A stretch of DNA of 10,008 nt from Acidobacteriota bacterium (GCA_020201365.1 JAIVGV010000416.1:1-10008); one strand, 5' to 3'. Positions 1-6,122 are shown, numbered from the stretch's first letter. A program made the numbers and translations. Notes: generated by a model not told the origin, from the sequence alone.

Positions 1-71
1 CTGCGGGCGACAACCGAACAACCGAAGTTCTTCAAGTTCGCGCCGAAACAACTATCACTTTCGGAGGGCTT

Positions 72-878
72 ATGCTGATCGAGTCAAGCGCACATCTCCC
101 CGTCGCTCTGGCGTTCGCCGACGACCTCTTCCACTCGCCCACGGGCAAGGACATCGCGCGCATCCTGCTGCGCTGGAGCCACTTCGTCTTCGGCATCACG
201 TGGATCGGGCTGCTCTACTTCTTCAACCTCGTCAACGTCCCCTTCCAGAAGGAGATCGACGCCGAGACGAAGAAGAAAGCCAACCCGAGCTTGCTCTCGC
301 GCTCGCTCTGGTACTTCCGCTGGGGCGCGGTCGGGACGGTCCTCGTCGGCTTGACCTACTACGCGATGTACATCCTCTCGGGCGACGTGAAGAACGTCAA
401 CGCCATCGGCGGCAAGGATGTTAACATCTGGCTCGTGCTCATAGTCTGGCTGCTGTTTCCCATCATCGCCTTCGCCATCGAGTACGCGATCATCATGAAG
501 GTGCCGGCGCTGACGAAGGACGGGCGCGTGTTCGCCGTCGTCGTCGCCGTGCTCGTGATCCTGATGGCGTGGGGCATCCTCTGGTGGCTCAGCTCGCAGC
601 TCAGTACTCCTCGCGACAGCTTCGCGAGTAACAGGACGCTCTCCATCGGCGTGGGCGGCGCGCTAGGTCTTATCATGCTTCTAAATGTCTGGGGCATCAT
701 CTGGCCCCTGCAGAAGCGCATCATCGCGGGGATCGTCTCCGGCAACGCCGCGCCGCCGGAGTTCGCGCGCCGCGCCTTCCTTGCCTCGCGCACCAACACC
801 TGGCTCTCGCTCCCGATGCTCTTCTTCATGGCGACGTCGCACGGCGATTGGGTAATCTTTGGCAAGAACAGCGGTTGA
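72..878 (+). CDS. Membrane protein, urate oxidase N-terminal domain family (PuuD-like)
   Basis: A 268-residue integral membrane protein with about six hydrophobic segments (near residues 31-54, 84-102, 119-142, 153-175, 189-212 and 242-263). The family signature is visible twice: an RWSHFVFGITWIGLLYF stretch in helix 1 (His37) and the C-terminal SRTNTWLSLPMLFFMATSH block (residues 239-257). These match the urate oxidase N-terminal domain (formerly DUF989) of PuuD, a membrane urate hydroxylase. Full PuuD also carries a C-terminal cytochrome c domain with a CxxCH motif; this protein ends right after the membrane domain and has no CxxCH. No purine-degradation gene lies nearby, so a urate substrate is not supported by context and the activity remains open. 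The ATG follows a good ribosome-binding site (cggaggg, bases 61-67). A strong terminator follows the gene, so it looks monocistronic or last in its operon. Confidence 0.8.
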   Translation: MLIESSAHLPVALAFADDLFHSPTGKDIARILLRWSHFVFGITWIGLLYFFNLVNVPFQKEIDAETKKKANPSLLSRSLWYFRWGAVGTVLVGLTYYAMYILSGDVKNVNAIGGKDVNIWLVLIVWLLFPIIAFAIEYAIIMKVPALTKDGRVFAVVVAVLVILMAWGILWWLSSQLSTPRDSFASNRTLSIGVGGALGLIMLLNVWGIIWPLQKRIIAGIVSGNAAPPEFARRAFLASRTNTWLSLPMLFFMATSHGDWVIFGKNSG

Positions 879-898
879 GCGGAGAAGCGACGGACGTG

Positions 899-935
899 CG
901 GGCGGCGGGGATCAATCCGCCGCCCGTTGTCTTTT
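899..935 (+). terminator. Rho-independent terminator after the PuuD-like gene
   Basis: A perfect 10-bp GC stem (899-908 with 917-926) closes an 8-nt loop and is followed by a T-rich run ending in TTTT (927-935). It begins 20 bases after the stop codon and separates the membrane-protein gene from the superoxide dismutase gene. Confidence 0.85.
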
Positions 936-937
936 AG

Positions 938-961
938 CGGGTGATAAGTCGGGTGATAAGT
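938..961 (+). repeat. Perfect 12-bp tandem repeat upstream of the SOD gene
   Basis: Two back-to-back identical copies of CGGGTGATAAGT lie at 938-949 and 950-961, just after the terminator and about 20 bases upstream of the putative -35 element of the superoxide dismutase promoter. Such a position would suit an activator or repressor site, but two copies alone do not prove that. Confidence 0.6.
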
Positions 962-979
962 AATGCGAGCGAGCGGTCG

Positions 980-1008
980 TAGGCAGGCGCGGCGGGCGGG
1001 TGTAAAAT
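980..1008 (+). promoter_or_regulatory. Putative promoter of the SOD gene
   Basis: TAAAAT at 1003-1008 resembles a -10 box. A 17-base spacer upstream, TAGGCA (980-985) matches four of six bases of the -35 consensus. The gene sits behind a terminator and needs its own promoter. The ribosome-binding site GTGAGGTG (1038-1045) follows, five bases before the ATG. Confidence 0.35.
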
Positions 1009-1050
1009 GGGGTCACGCCTGAAAAGTCATCCTGAAAGTGAGGTGAATTC

Positions 1051-1686
1051 ATGTCCGATCAGATCACTTACCAGCCCAAGGAGTTCAACCTCAGTGGGCT
1101 GAACGGCATCTCGGATAAGACTCTGGAGATGCACTTCAAGCTCTACCAGGGCTACGTCAAAGAGACGAACAAGCTGACCGAGAAAATCTCCGAGTTCCTC
1201 GCCGACGGCAAAGTTGATCAGGAAGAGATGCCCGCCTACTCGGAGCTGACCCGCCGGCTCGGCTTCGAGTACAACGGCATGGTCTTGCACGAGTACTACT
1301 TCGGCAACATGAAGCGGCAGGGCTCGGTCGATCCCGACCGCGCGTCGAAGTTCTTCCGCCTCGCCGAGCAAAGTTTCGGCAGCTACGACATCTGGAAGGC
1401 AGACTTCTCCTCGGTCGGCAAGATGCGCGGCGTGGGCTGGGCGATCTGCTTCCAGAACCCGGCGAACGGCGCTCTGTCGAACCACTGGATCACGATGCAC
1501 GAGGTGGGCACGGTCGCGGGCTTCGTCCCCGTCCTCGTGATGGACGTGTGGGAGCACGCCTTCATACTCGACTACGCGCCGGCGGATCGTCCCAAGTACA
1601 TCGAGGCCTTCTTCTCCAACATAGACTGGGCGGCGGTCGAGCAGCGGCTCAAGACTGACGCCGTCTCGCGACCCGCGACGGCTTAA
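1051..1686 (+). CDS. Superoxide dismutase, Fe/Mn family (divergent)
   Basis: A 211-residue cytoplasmic enzyme (no signal peptide) that dismutates superoxide to oxygen and hydrogen peroxide. The four metal ligands of the Fe/Mn family can be placed: His28 (LEMHFKLY), His80 (MVLHEYYF) and Asp165/His169 in the invariant DVWEHAF motif. The usual N-terminal HxxKHHxxYV motif is replaced by HFKLYQGYV, one residue shorter and without the second-shell His, although the gateway Tyr (Tyr35) is kept. The residue four before His80 is Gly, as in Mn enzymes. The C-terminal position that normally carries Gln (NQD in E. coli SodA) reads SNHWI, so His145 may be the outer-sphere residue. The residue two before Asp165 is Val, neither the Gly usual in Mn enzymes nor the Thr usual in Fe enzymes. 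Metal preference therefore cannot be called. Length is normal for the family. The gene has its own promoter and ribosome-binding site. Confidence 0.93.
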   Translation: MSDQITYQPKEFNLSGLNGISDKTLEMHFKLYQGYVKETNKLTEKISEFLADGKVDQEEMPAYSELTRRLGFEYNGMVLHEYYFGNMKRQGSVDPDRASKFFRLAEQSFGSYDIWKADFSSVGKMRGVGWAICFQNPANGALSNHWITMHEVGTVAGFVPVLVMDVWEHAFILDYAPADRPKYIEAFFSNIDWAAVEQRLKTDAVSRPATA

Positions 1687-1702
1687 CGAGCCGGGAGGAA
1701 GA

Positions 1703-1797
1703 TTCACCGCAGAGGCGCAGAGCCCGCGCAGAGTTCTCGCAGAGAGCGAGCAACTCTCCGCGCAAGCTCTGCGGAACCTCGGCGCCTCTGCGGTGAA
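1703..1797. repeat. Long imperfect hairpin repeat (CACCGCAGAGGCGCAGAG type)
   Basis: Perfect 16-bp inverted ends (TTCACCGCAGAGGCGC at 1703-1718 and its complement at 1782-1797) enclose further complementary blocks, for example GCGCAGAGTTCTCGC against GCGAGCAACTCTCCGCGC with small bulges. The whole 95-nt unit can fold into one long hairpin. Its sequence type (CCGCAGAGGCGCAGAG) recurs between genes in many unrelated genomes, as I recall, so it is probably a dispersed, MITE-like or REP-like element. It lies 16 bases after the SOD stop and is followed by TTTT (1800-1803), so it may also end SOD transcription. Confidence 0.75.
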
Positions 1798-1811
1798 GGT
1801 TTTCGCCCGCC

Positions 1812-1841
1812 TTCATCCCAATCAGCTTTCCGGTTTATACT
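1812..1841 (+). promoter_or_regulatory. Putative promoter of the two-domain lipoprotein gene
   Basis: TATACT at 1836-1841 matches the -10 consensus at five of six positions. TTCATC at 1812-1817 is a weak -35 match with an 18-base spacer. It lies 44 bases upstream of the lipoprotein ATG and just downstream of the hairpin repeat. The gene's ribosome-binding site (ggaggc) sits before the ATG at 1885. Confidence 0.4.
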
Positions 1842-1884
1842 TCCGCCGCAACGATCCCAATTCATCTCGGAACGGAGGCTCTCG

Positions 1885-2934
1885 ATGAAACTCTCCGCAC
1901 GTCTCTTCCTGCTCGTCTCTTCGTGCGCGCTCGTCGCCATCGTTACAGCTTGCACGACCGCCGACAACGCCAACTCGAACACGACCGCGACGACCAACGT
2001 CGCACCGCCCACGACGCCCGCGCAGCCGCAAACTCTGACGGAAGTCGAGCGCCCGCAGAAGATCAAAGACATGATGGTGCAGCGCGGCGACGAGGAGAAC
2101 GCGAAGCCCCAGTTGCGCTTCGTCGAGCCGCGCGACGGGGCGACCGTCACCGGCTCGACCGTCCGCCTGCGCCTCGTCCTCTCCGGCGACCTCCACGGCT
2201 ACAAGCCGCACAAAGACCCGGAGGCGAGCATGGGCAACCACATCCACGTCATCCTCGACAACTCGCCCTACGAGGCTTACTACAACCTCGACCAGCCCTT
2301 CGAGCTGCGCAACGTCACCGACGGCAAACACACGCTGCGCGTCTTCGCCTCGCGCCCGTGGCACGAGTCCTACAAGAACGACGGCAACTTCCAGATGGTC
2401 TCCTTCACCGTCAAGAGCGGCGGCGACGCCTCCAAGCCGACGACCACCGCCACCGGCGAGAAGATGGCTGACAACAAAACGGCGGCGAACGAGAACGTCC
2501 CCAAGGTCATCTCGCCCGTCAAGCCCGTGCAGGACGCCAACGCCCGCAACGCGAACGCGGGGGGCACGGGCGCGGCTCCGACGCCCGAAGGCAAGGACAT
2601 GCCCGCGAGTCAGGGCGGCGACGCTGATCGCGCGAAGCCGCTTCTGACCTACAGCCGACCCAAAGGCGAGTACAAGGGCGCGGACGCCGACGCCATCATG
2701 ATCGACTTCTGGCTCGCCGGCGCACGCCTGCAAGGCGACGGCGGCGACTACCGCGTCCGCTACACGGTTGACGGCGGCGACGCGAAGTACATAGACAAGT
2801 GGGCTCCCGTCTGGCTGTCGGGCTGGACGGCGGGCACGCACAAGGTCAAGCTCGAACTCGTGGACAAGAGCGGCAACCTCGTCGAGAACGGCGGCTACAA
2901 CTCGACCGAGCGCACGATCACCGTCACGAAGTAG
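1885..2934 (+). CDS. Two-domain lipoprotein of unknown function
   Basis: A 349-residue exported lipoprotein. Residues 1-22 are a signal peptide with a charged start (MKLSARLF), a hydrophobic core and a lipobox VTA-C with the acylated Cys at 23. An Asn/Thr/Pro-rich tether follows to about residue 55. Domain 1 (about 76-177) is a beta-rich, Ig-like module containing the GNHIHVILDN segment (His119, His121) and ending in strand-like MVSFTVKS; it recalls DUF4399-like modules, but that is a weak resemblance. A low-complexity Ala/Asn/Pro linker (about 178-251) leads to domain 2 (about 252-348), which appears to repeat the same plan (YTVDGGDAKYIDKW, GTHKVKLELVDKSG, TERTITV) but lacks the HxH pair. 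I do not recognise the family with confidence. The next gene starts ten bases after the stop, so the lipoprotein may share a transcript with the uracil-DNA glycosylase operon. Confidence 0.85.
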   Translation: MKLSARLFLLVSSCALVAIVTACTTADNANSNTTATTNVAPPTTPAQPQTLTEVERPQKIKDMMVQRGDEENAKPQLRFVEPRDGATVTGSTVRLRLVLSGDLHGYKPHKDPEASMGNHIHVILDNSPYEAYYNLDQPFELRNVTDGKHTLRVFASRPWHESYKNDGNFQMVSFTVKSGGDASKPTTTATGEKMADNKTAANENVPKVISPVKPVQDANARNANAGGTGAAPTPEGKDMPASQGGDADRAKPLLTYSRPKGEYKGADADAIMIDFWLAGARLQGDGGDYRVRYTVDGGDAKYIDKWAPVWLSGWTAGTHKVKLELVDKSGNLVENGGYNSTERTITVTK

Positions 2935-2944
2935 CGACGAGCCG

Positions 2945-3580
2945 ATGACGACCACCCTCGCACACAGGCGCGAACTCTTCGCCGCGCTCGCTCAGGAAGC
3001 CGCCGCTTGCCGCCGCTGCGAGGCGGCGTCGTGCGGGCGGCGCGCGGTCTTAAGCGAGCGCAACGGCGACGCCGCCGCGGCGCGCGTCCTCTTCGTCGGC
3101 GAGGCGCCGGGTCGTCAGGGCGGCGACCGGACGCGCGTGCCGTTCTCCGGCGACCAGTCGGGGCGCAACTTCCAGCGCTACCTCGACTCGATTAACTTGG
3201 CGCGCGCCGAAATCTTCATCACCAACGCCGTGCTCTGCAACCCGCGCAAAAGCTCGGGCGCGAACCGCAAGCCGACCGCGCGCGAGATCGCGAACTGCTC
3301 CGAGTTTCTCCGCCGACAGATCGCGCTCGTCGATCCTCCGGTCGTCGTCACGCTCGGCGCGGTCGCGCTTGCCGCGCTCTCGTCGGTCGCCTACCATGAG
3401 TTCACGCTGAAAGATTCGGCGGGGCGCGTGCTGCGCTGGGGCGGGCGGCTGCTCGTCCCGCTCTACCACCCGAGCCCGCAGGTGCTCGCCTCGCACCGCC
3501 GCGAGGACGCGCAACTCGGAGACTACCGCGCCGTCGCACGTGCCCTGCGACGCGCGCGACAAGCAAACGAGACGACGTGA
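2945..3580 (+). CDS. Uracil-DNA glycosylase, family 4/5 type with four-Cys Fe-S motif
   Basis: A 211-residue DNA repair enzyme expected to remove uracil from DNA and start base-excision repair. Motif 1 is VGEAPGRQGGDRTRVPFSGD (residues 51-70) and motif 3 is YHPSP (174-178), with His175 in the active-site position. Four cysteines spaced as in the iron-sulfur UDG families are present: Cys22 and Cys25 (CRRC), Cys98 and Cys118. They probably hold a 4Fe-4S cluster. Motif 1 mixes features: GEAPG is typical of family 4, while GG-RT-x-PFSGD-x-SG recalls family 5 (UDGb). It is the first gene of a translationally coupled trio; its TGA overlaps the GTG of the next gene. The ribosome-binding site before the ATG is weak (GACGAG), which suggests coupling to the lipoprotein gene ending ten bases upstream. 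Confidence 0.9.
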   Translation: MTTTLAHRRELFAALAQEAAACRRCEAASCGRRAVLSERNGDAAAARVLFVGEAPGRQGGDRTRVPFSGDQSGRNFQRYLDSINLARAEIFITNAVLCNPRKSSGANRKPTAREIANCSEFLRRQIALVDPPVVVTLGAVALAALSSVAYHEFTLKDSAGRVLRWGGRLLVPLYHPSPQVLASHRREDAQLGDYRAVARALRRARQANETT

Positions 3581-4815
3581 GCGAAGCCGCCGAACAGATC
3601 AACGCAGCAGCGACGCGCGACGGAGCCGGCACGCGCGAACAGGCGCCGCCGCGCCGCCTCGCGCTCGAAGACTTGCACCTGCGCGCGGGCGCGCGGATGA
3701 GCGAGCGCGACGGCTGGCTCGTGCCCGCGAGTTACGGCGACGCCGCAGCCGAGTACGAAGCCGTGCGCGGCGCGGGCGGCGCGGGGCTGATCGATCTCTC
3801 GCCGCGCGGTCGCGTCGGGGCGAGCGGGCGCGAAGCCGTGCAGTTCCTAAACGGTCTCGTCACGAACGACGTGAAGGCGCTCGCGCCCGGCGCGTGGGTG
3901 CTCGCGGCGCTGCCGAACCCGCAGGGGCGACTCCTCGCCTTCGCGCGCGTGCTGCGACCGGGCGAAGAAGAGTCGTTCATCCTCGACACCGAACCCGCCA
4001 CGCGCGAGACCGTCTTCCGCAGCCTCGAACGCTTCACGCTCGCGGGCGACTTCCGCGTGCGCGATCTCTCCGACGAGACGGCGCAGCTCTCCCTGCAAGG
4101 GGCGCGCGCGTCCGGGATCGTGCGCGCGCTGCTCGGTCAGGAGATCGCGAATCTCGAACGCGGTCGCGCGGCGCTCGCGCGCTGGCGTGAGTCAGAGGGC
4201 GTGACCGTCGCGCGCGCGACGCACACGGGCGAGGACGGGTTCGATCTCTTCGCGGGCGCCGCCGCCGCGCGCGAGTTGTGGGAGGCGATTGCTCACGCGG
4301 GCGCGCTCCCCGTCGGCTACGACGCGCTCGAAGTCCTGCGGGTTGAGGCGGGCGTGCCGCGCTACGGCGTGGACGTGACTGACGCGAACGTCGTCAGCGA
4401 GGCCGGTCTGGACGAAGCCGTCAGCTACACGAAGGGCTGCTACGTCGGACAGGAGATCATCGCCCGCATCCACTGGCGCGGTCACGTCGCGAAGCGGCTG
4501 GCGGGACTCGTGCTCGAAGGCGACGGGCGGGGCGCGTTTGCGGACGAGGACGGCGAAGCCGTGACTCGAAACGGCGTCGGCGTCGGCGCGAAGATCACGA
4601 ACGCCGACGCGAGCCGCGAGATCGGTCGCGTCACGTCGTCCGCCTTCTCGCCGCGGCTCGGCAGACGGATCGCGCTCGCGGTCGTCAAGTACGACTTCCT
4701 CGCGCCGGGCACGGAAGTCTTGATCGAAGGCGAGGGCGGCGCGCGGCGCGCGCGCGTCGCGTCGCTCCCGCTCGTGCGCGGCGGCTGGCGCGCGGGCGGC
4801 GAGGCTTCGTCGTGA
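3577..4815 (+). CDS. ygfZ: YgfZ/GcvT-like folate-binding protein
   Basis: A 412-residue protein of the aminomethyltransferase (GcvT) fold. The family diagnostic KGCYVGQE is at residues 286-293 with Cys288. The N-terminal GcvT-like part is clear (GLIDLSPRGRVGASG, then VQFLNGLVTNDVKALAPG, about residues 70-105). The KGCYxGQE motif marks the YgfZ branch, tetrahydrofolate-dependent helpers in maintaining Fe-S enzymes, rather than the true glycine cleavage T protein; no other gcv gene is nearby. About 30 residues at the N terminus precede the domain and are low-complexity. The start is a GTG that overlaps the upstream stop as GTGA, so translation is coupled to the UDG gene; its own stop overlaps the next GTG in the same way. 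An aminomethyltransferase of other specificity is the main alternative. Confidence 0.88.
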   Translation: MSEAAEQINAAATRDGAGTREQAPPRRLALEDLHLRAGARMSERDGWLVPASYGDAAAEYEAVRGAGGAGLIDLSPRGRVGASGREAVQFLNGLVTNDVKALAPGAWVLAALPNPQGRLLAFARVLRPGEEESFILDTEPATRETVFRSLERFTLAGDFRVRDLSDETAQLSLQGARASGIVRALLGQEIANLERGRAALARWRESEGVTVARATHTGEDGFDLFAGAAAARELWEAIAHAGALPVGYDALEVLRVEAGVPRYGVDVTDANVVSEAGLDEAVSYTKGCYVGQEIIARIHWRGHVAKRLAGLVLEGDGRGAFADEDGEAVTRNGVGVGAKITNADASREIGRVTSSAFSPRLGRRIALAVVKYDFLAPGTEVLIEGEGGARRARVASLPLVRGGWRAGGEASS

Positions 4816-5126
4816 GCGAGCAGCAGCCGAAGCCCGACGCCGTTACCGACGCGCCCGACGCTCAGGGCGGCGCGGCGCGCGATCTCGATCTCGCGCGGGC
4901 GCGGCTCGCCTACTCGATCATCAAGACGCTGCTCGAACACACGCGCGTCTCCGGCGACCTCATCGCGCTCATGGCGCAGGCGCTCGACCGCGACACGCTC
5001 GAAGCCCTCACCTCCACGCCCCACTGGACTGCCTACCTCGACACACGCCGCACGCTCGAGCGCGCGCGCGAAGACCTGGAGAAGTTCGCCGCCGCGCTCG
5101 ACGAACTCGGCGGCGAAGAGTCCTGA
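4812..5126 (+). CDS. Small helical protein of unknown function
   Basis: A 104-residue protein with no recognised domain, no signal peptide and no membrane segment. The first 22 residues are polar and probably disordered. Residues 23-66 and 72-98 read as amphipathic helices rich in Ala, Leu, Arg and Asp (for example ARLAYSIIKTLLEHTRVSGD and TRRTLERAREDLEKFAAAL), so a small helical bundle is likely. The GTG start overlaps the YgfZ-type gene stop by four bases (GTGA), as between the first two genes. This repeated coupling is the best evidence that it is real and belongs with the UDG/YgfZ pair. The stop lies 13 bases from the stop of the convergent DUF72 gene, and I see no clear terminator between them. 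Confidence 0.7.
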   Translation: MSEQQPKPDAVTDAPDAQGGAARDLDLARARLAYSIIKTLLEHTRVSGDLIALMAQALDRDTLEALTSTPHWTAYLDTRRTLERAREDLEKFAAALDELGGEES

Positions 5127-5139
5127 CAAACTACCTCGC

Positions 5140-5871
5140 TTAAAAAAGAGACTGCTGGCGTTCGAGATCGCCGGGCGGGATCGTGGACGCCCACAATTCC
5201 AGATTCTTGTCGCGCGGTCGCTGCACCGTGTCGAAGCGCGTGAGGTCGCGCGCGCCCATCCAGCGGACGTAGGCGAAATCAGCCGTCAGGCGCTCGACGC
5301 ACCGGAAGAGAGCGCGGCGCGCGATCCACTCGCCCTCGACGAGCGCGAGCGCGACGTTGTGACCGTTCAGAAGATCGAGCACGTCCTCCGCGAGCCAGCC
5401 CGCGTGGCGGAACTCGACGGCGAAGCGCAGATCGCGGGGCAGCCGCGGCAGGAAGCGTGCGAGCGCGCGCAGATTGTCGGGCGAAGCGTCGAAGTGCGGG
5501 GGGAGCTGGACGAGGACGGCGGCGAGCTTCTCGTCGAGCAGGCGCGCGTGGTCGCAGAACTCCGCGAGCGTCGCGTCGCCGCGGCGCGAGAGTCCGAGCT
5601 CGTGCGTGATCTCGCGCGGGAGCTTGAGGGCTAGGCGGAAGCGCGGCGGCGTGCGCTTGTGCCACGCGTCAACGACCGGCGCCGAAGGGACGGCGTAGAA
5701 GGTCGAATCTACCTCGACGGTGTCGAAGGCTCGCGCGTAAACCGCGAGCATGTCCGCCTCGCGCGTGCCTTGCGGGTAGAAGATGGGGGACGCGCCCGCG
5801 GGCGGCGTCACCCAGTCGGCGTAGTTCCAGCCCTGACAGCCGACGTGCGCGCAATCTTTGGTTGAAGCCAT
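5140..5871 (-). CDS. DUF72 (YecE-like) protein, shortened C-terminus
   Basis: A 243-residue TIM-barrel-like DUF72 protein, family function unknown. Motifs in order: GCQGWNY (11-17), DTVEVDSTFYAVP (50-62), LKLPREITH (82-90), VLVQLPPHF (119-127), AVEFRHAGW (151-159) and YVRWMG (201-206). After NLELWAS (about 223-229) family members normally continue into a segment with an FNNHxxGxAP-type motif before the end. Here the chain goes straight to IPPGDLERQQSLF and stops, so that block appears to be missing while a typical SLF tail is kept. An upstream in-frame ATG at 5958 would add 29 residues. I prefer 5871 because the domain starts there, and because a good extended -10 (5931-5936) would put the transcript start inside the longer version. 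It is convergent to the UDG operon. Confidence 0.88.
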   Translation of the reverse strand: MASTKDCAHVGCQGWNYADWVTPPAGASPIFYPQGTREADMLAVYARAFDTVEVDSTFYAVPSAPVVDAWHKRTPPRFRLALKLPREITHELGLSRRGDATLAEFCDHARLLDEKLAAVLVQLPPHFDASPDNLRALARFLPRLPRDLRFAVEFRHAGWLAEDVLDLLNGHNVALALVEGEWIARRALFRCVERLTADFAYVRWMGARDLTRFDTVQRPRDKNLELWASTIPPGDLERQQSLF

Positions 5872-5892
5872 GAGCCGCCCCGTTACCTGAAT

Positions 5893-5929
5893 GGATCGTC
5901 TTTCGATGAAGTCGTTAGGAAGACGATCC
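5893..5929. repeat. 10-bp perfect inverted repeat at the DUF72 transcription start
   Basis: GGATCGTCTT (5893-5902) and its exact complement (5920-5929) are separated by 17 bases, and the stem can extend by a G-T pair and a C-G pair inward. It lies in the leader of the minus-strand DUF72 gene, overlapping the start site predicted from the -10 box. It is either an operator or a 5'-end hairpin. Confidence 0.6.
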
Positions 5930-5930
5930 G

Positions 5931-5940
5931 ATTCTAGCAG
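5931..5940 (-). promoter_or_regulatory. Extended -10 promoter for the DUF72 gene
   Basis: On the minus strand this reads TGC-TAGAAT, an extended -10 with five of six -10 bases. No good -35 is seen upstream, as is common for extended -10 promoters. Transcription would begin near 5924, about 50 bases before the chosen ATG. Confidence 0.5.
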
Positions 5941-5975
5941 AGCGAATGCGATCATCACGACGGCGCGCGCGTCGC

Positions 5976-6004
5976 TTGACCGGCGCGGCGCGCGGTGCTA
6001 GGTT
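5976..6004 (+). promoter_or_regulatory. Putative sigma-70-type promoter of the B12 uptake operon
   Basis: TTGACC (5976-5981) is a strong -35, and TAGGTT (5999-6004) preceded by TGC is an extended -10, with the ideal 17-base spacer. Transcription would start near 6011, about 110 bases before the aptamer. The exact 9-bp inverted repeat TCGCTTGAC (5972-5980) / GTCAAGCGA (6012-6020) flanks the promoter and overlaps the -35 box. Confidence 0.45.
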
Positions 6005-6122
6005 GTCGTCCGTCAAGCGAGACAAGTCGGCTTCGAGAGTTGGGACGGTCTCGACAGTTCTTTACACGCGAATTGATTGCATCGCTATTCGGGCGCGACT
6101 TCAAAAGGGCGCGCCCGACCGT

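Noticed and set aside
1..71. Short complementary pieces (CGAAC at 15-19 with GTTCG at 36-40) before the first gene
   Set aside because: The stem is only five base pairs with a long interior. It is too weak to call a regulatory structure, and no promoter is visible in so short a segment.
938..961. Tandem repeat considered as a CRISPR remnant
   Set aside because: There are only two abutting 12-bp copies without spacers and no cas genes.
1822..2955. 377-codon minus-strand open frame opposite the lipoprotein gene
   Set aside because: It is low-complexity Val/Arg/Ala sequence with no motif, while the plus strand has a clear signal peptide, lipobox and domain structure.
3577..4815. Assignment as glycine cleavage T protein (gcvT)
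   Set aside because: The KGCYVGQE motif marks the YgfZ branch, and no gcvH or gcvP gene is in the window.
5127..5160. Possible frameshift at the six-base T-run (minus strand) at the end of the DUF72 gene
   Set aside because: Reading on in either other frame gives no FNN-type DUF72 motif, only antisense of the 104-aa gene. The missing block lies upstream of the run, so a frameshift there does not explain it.
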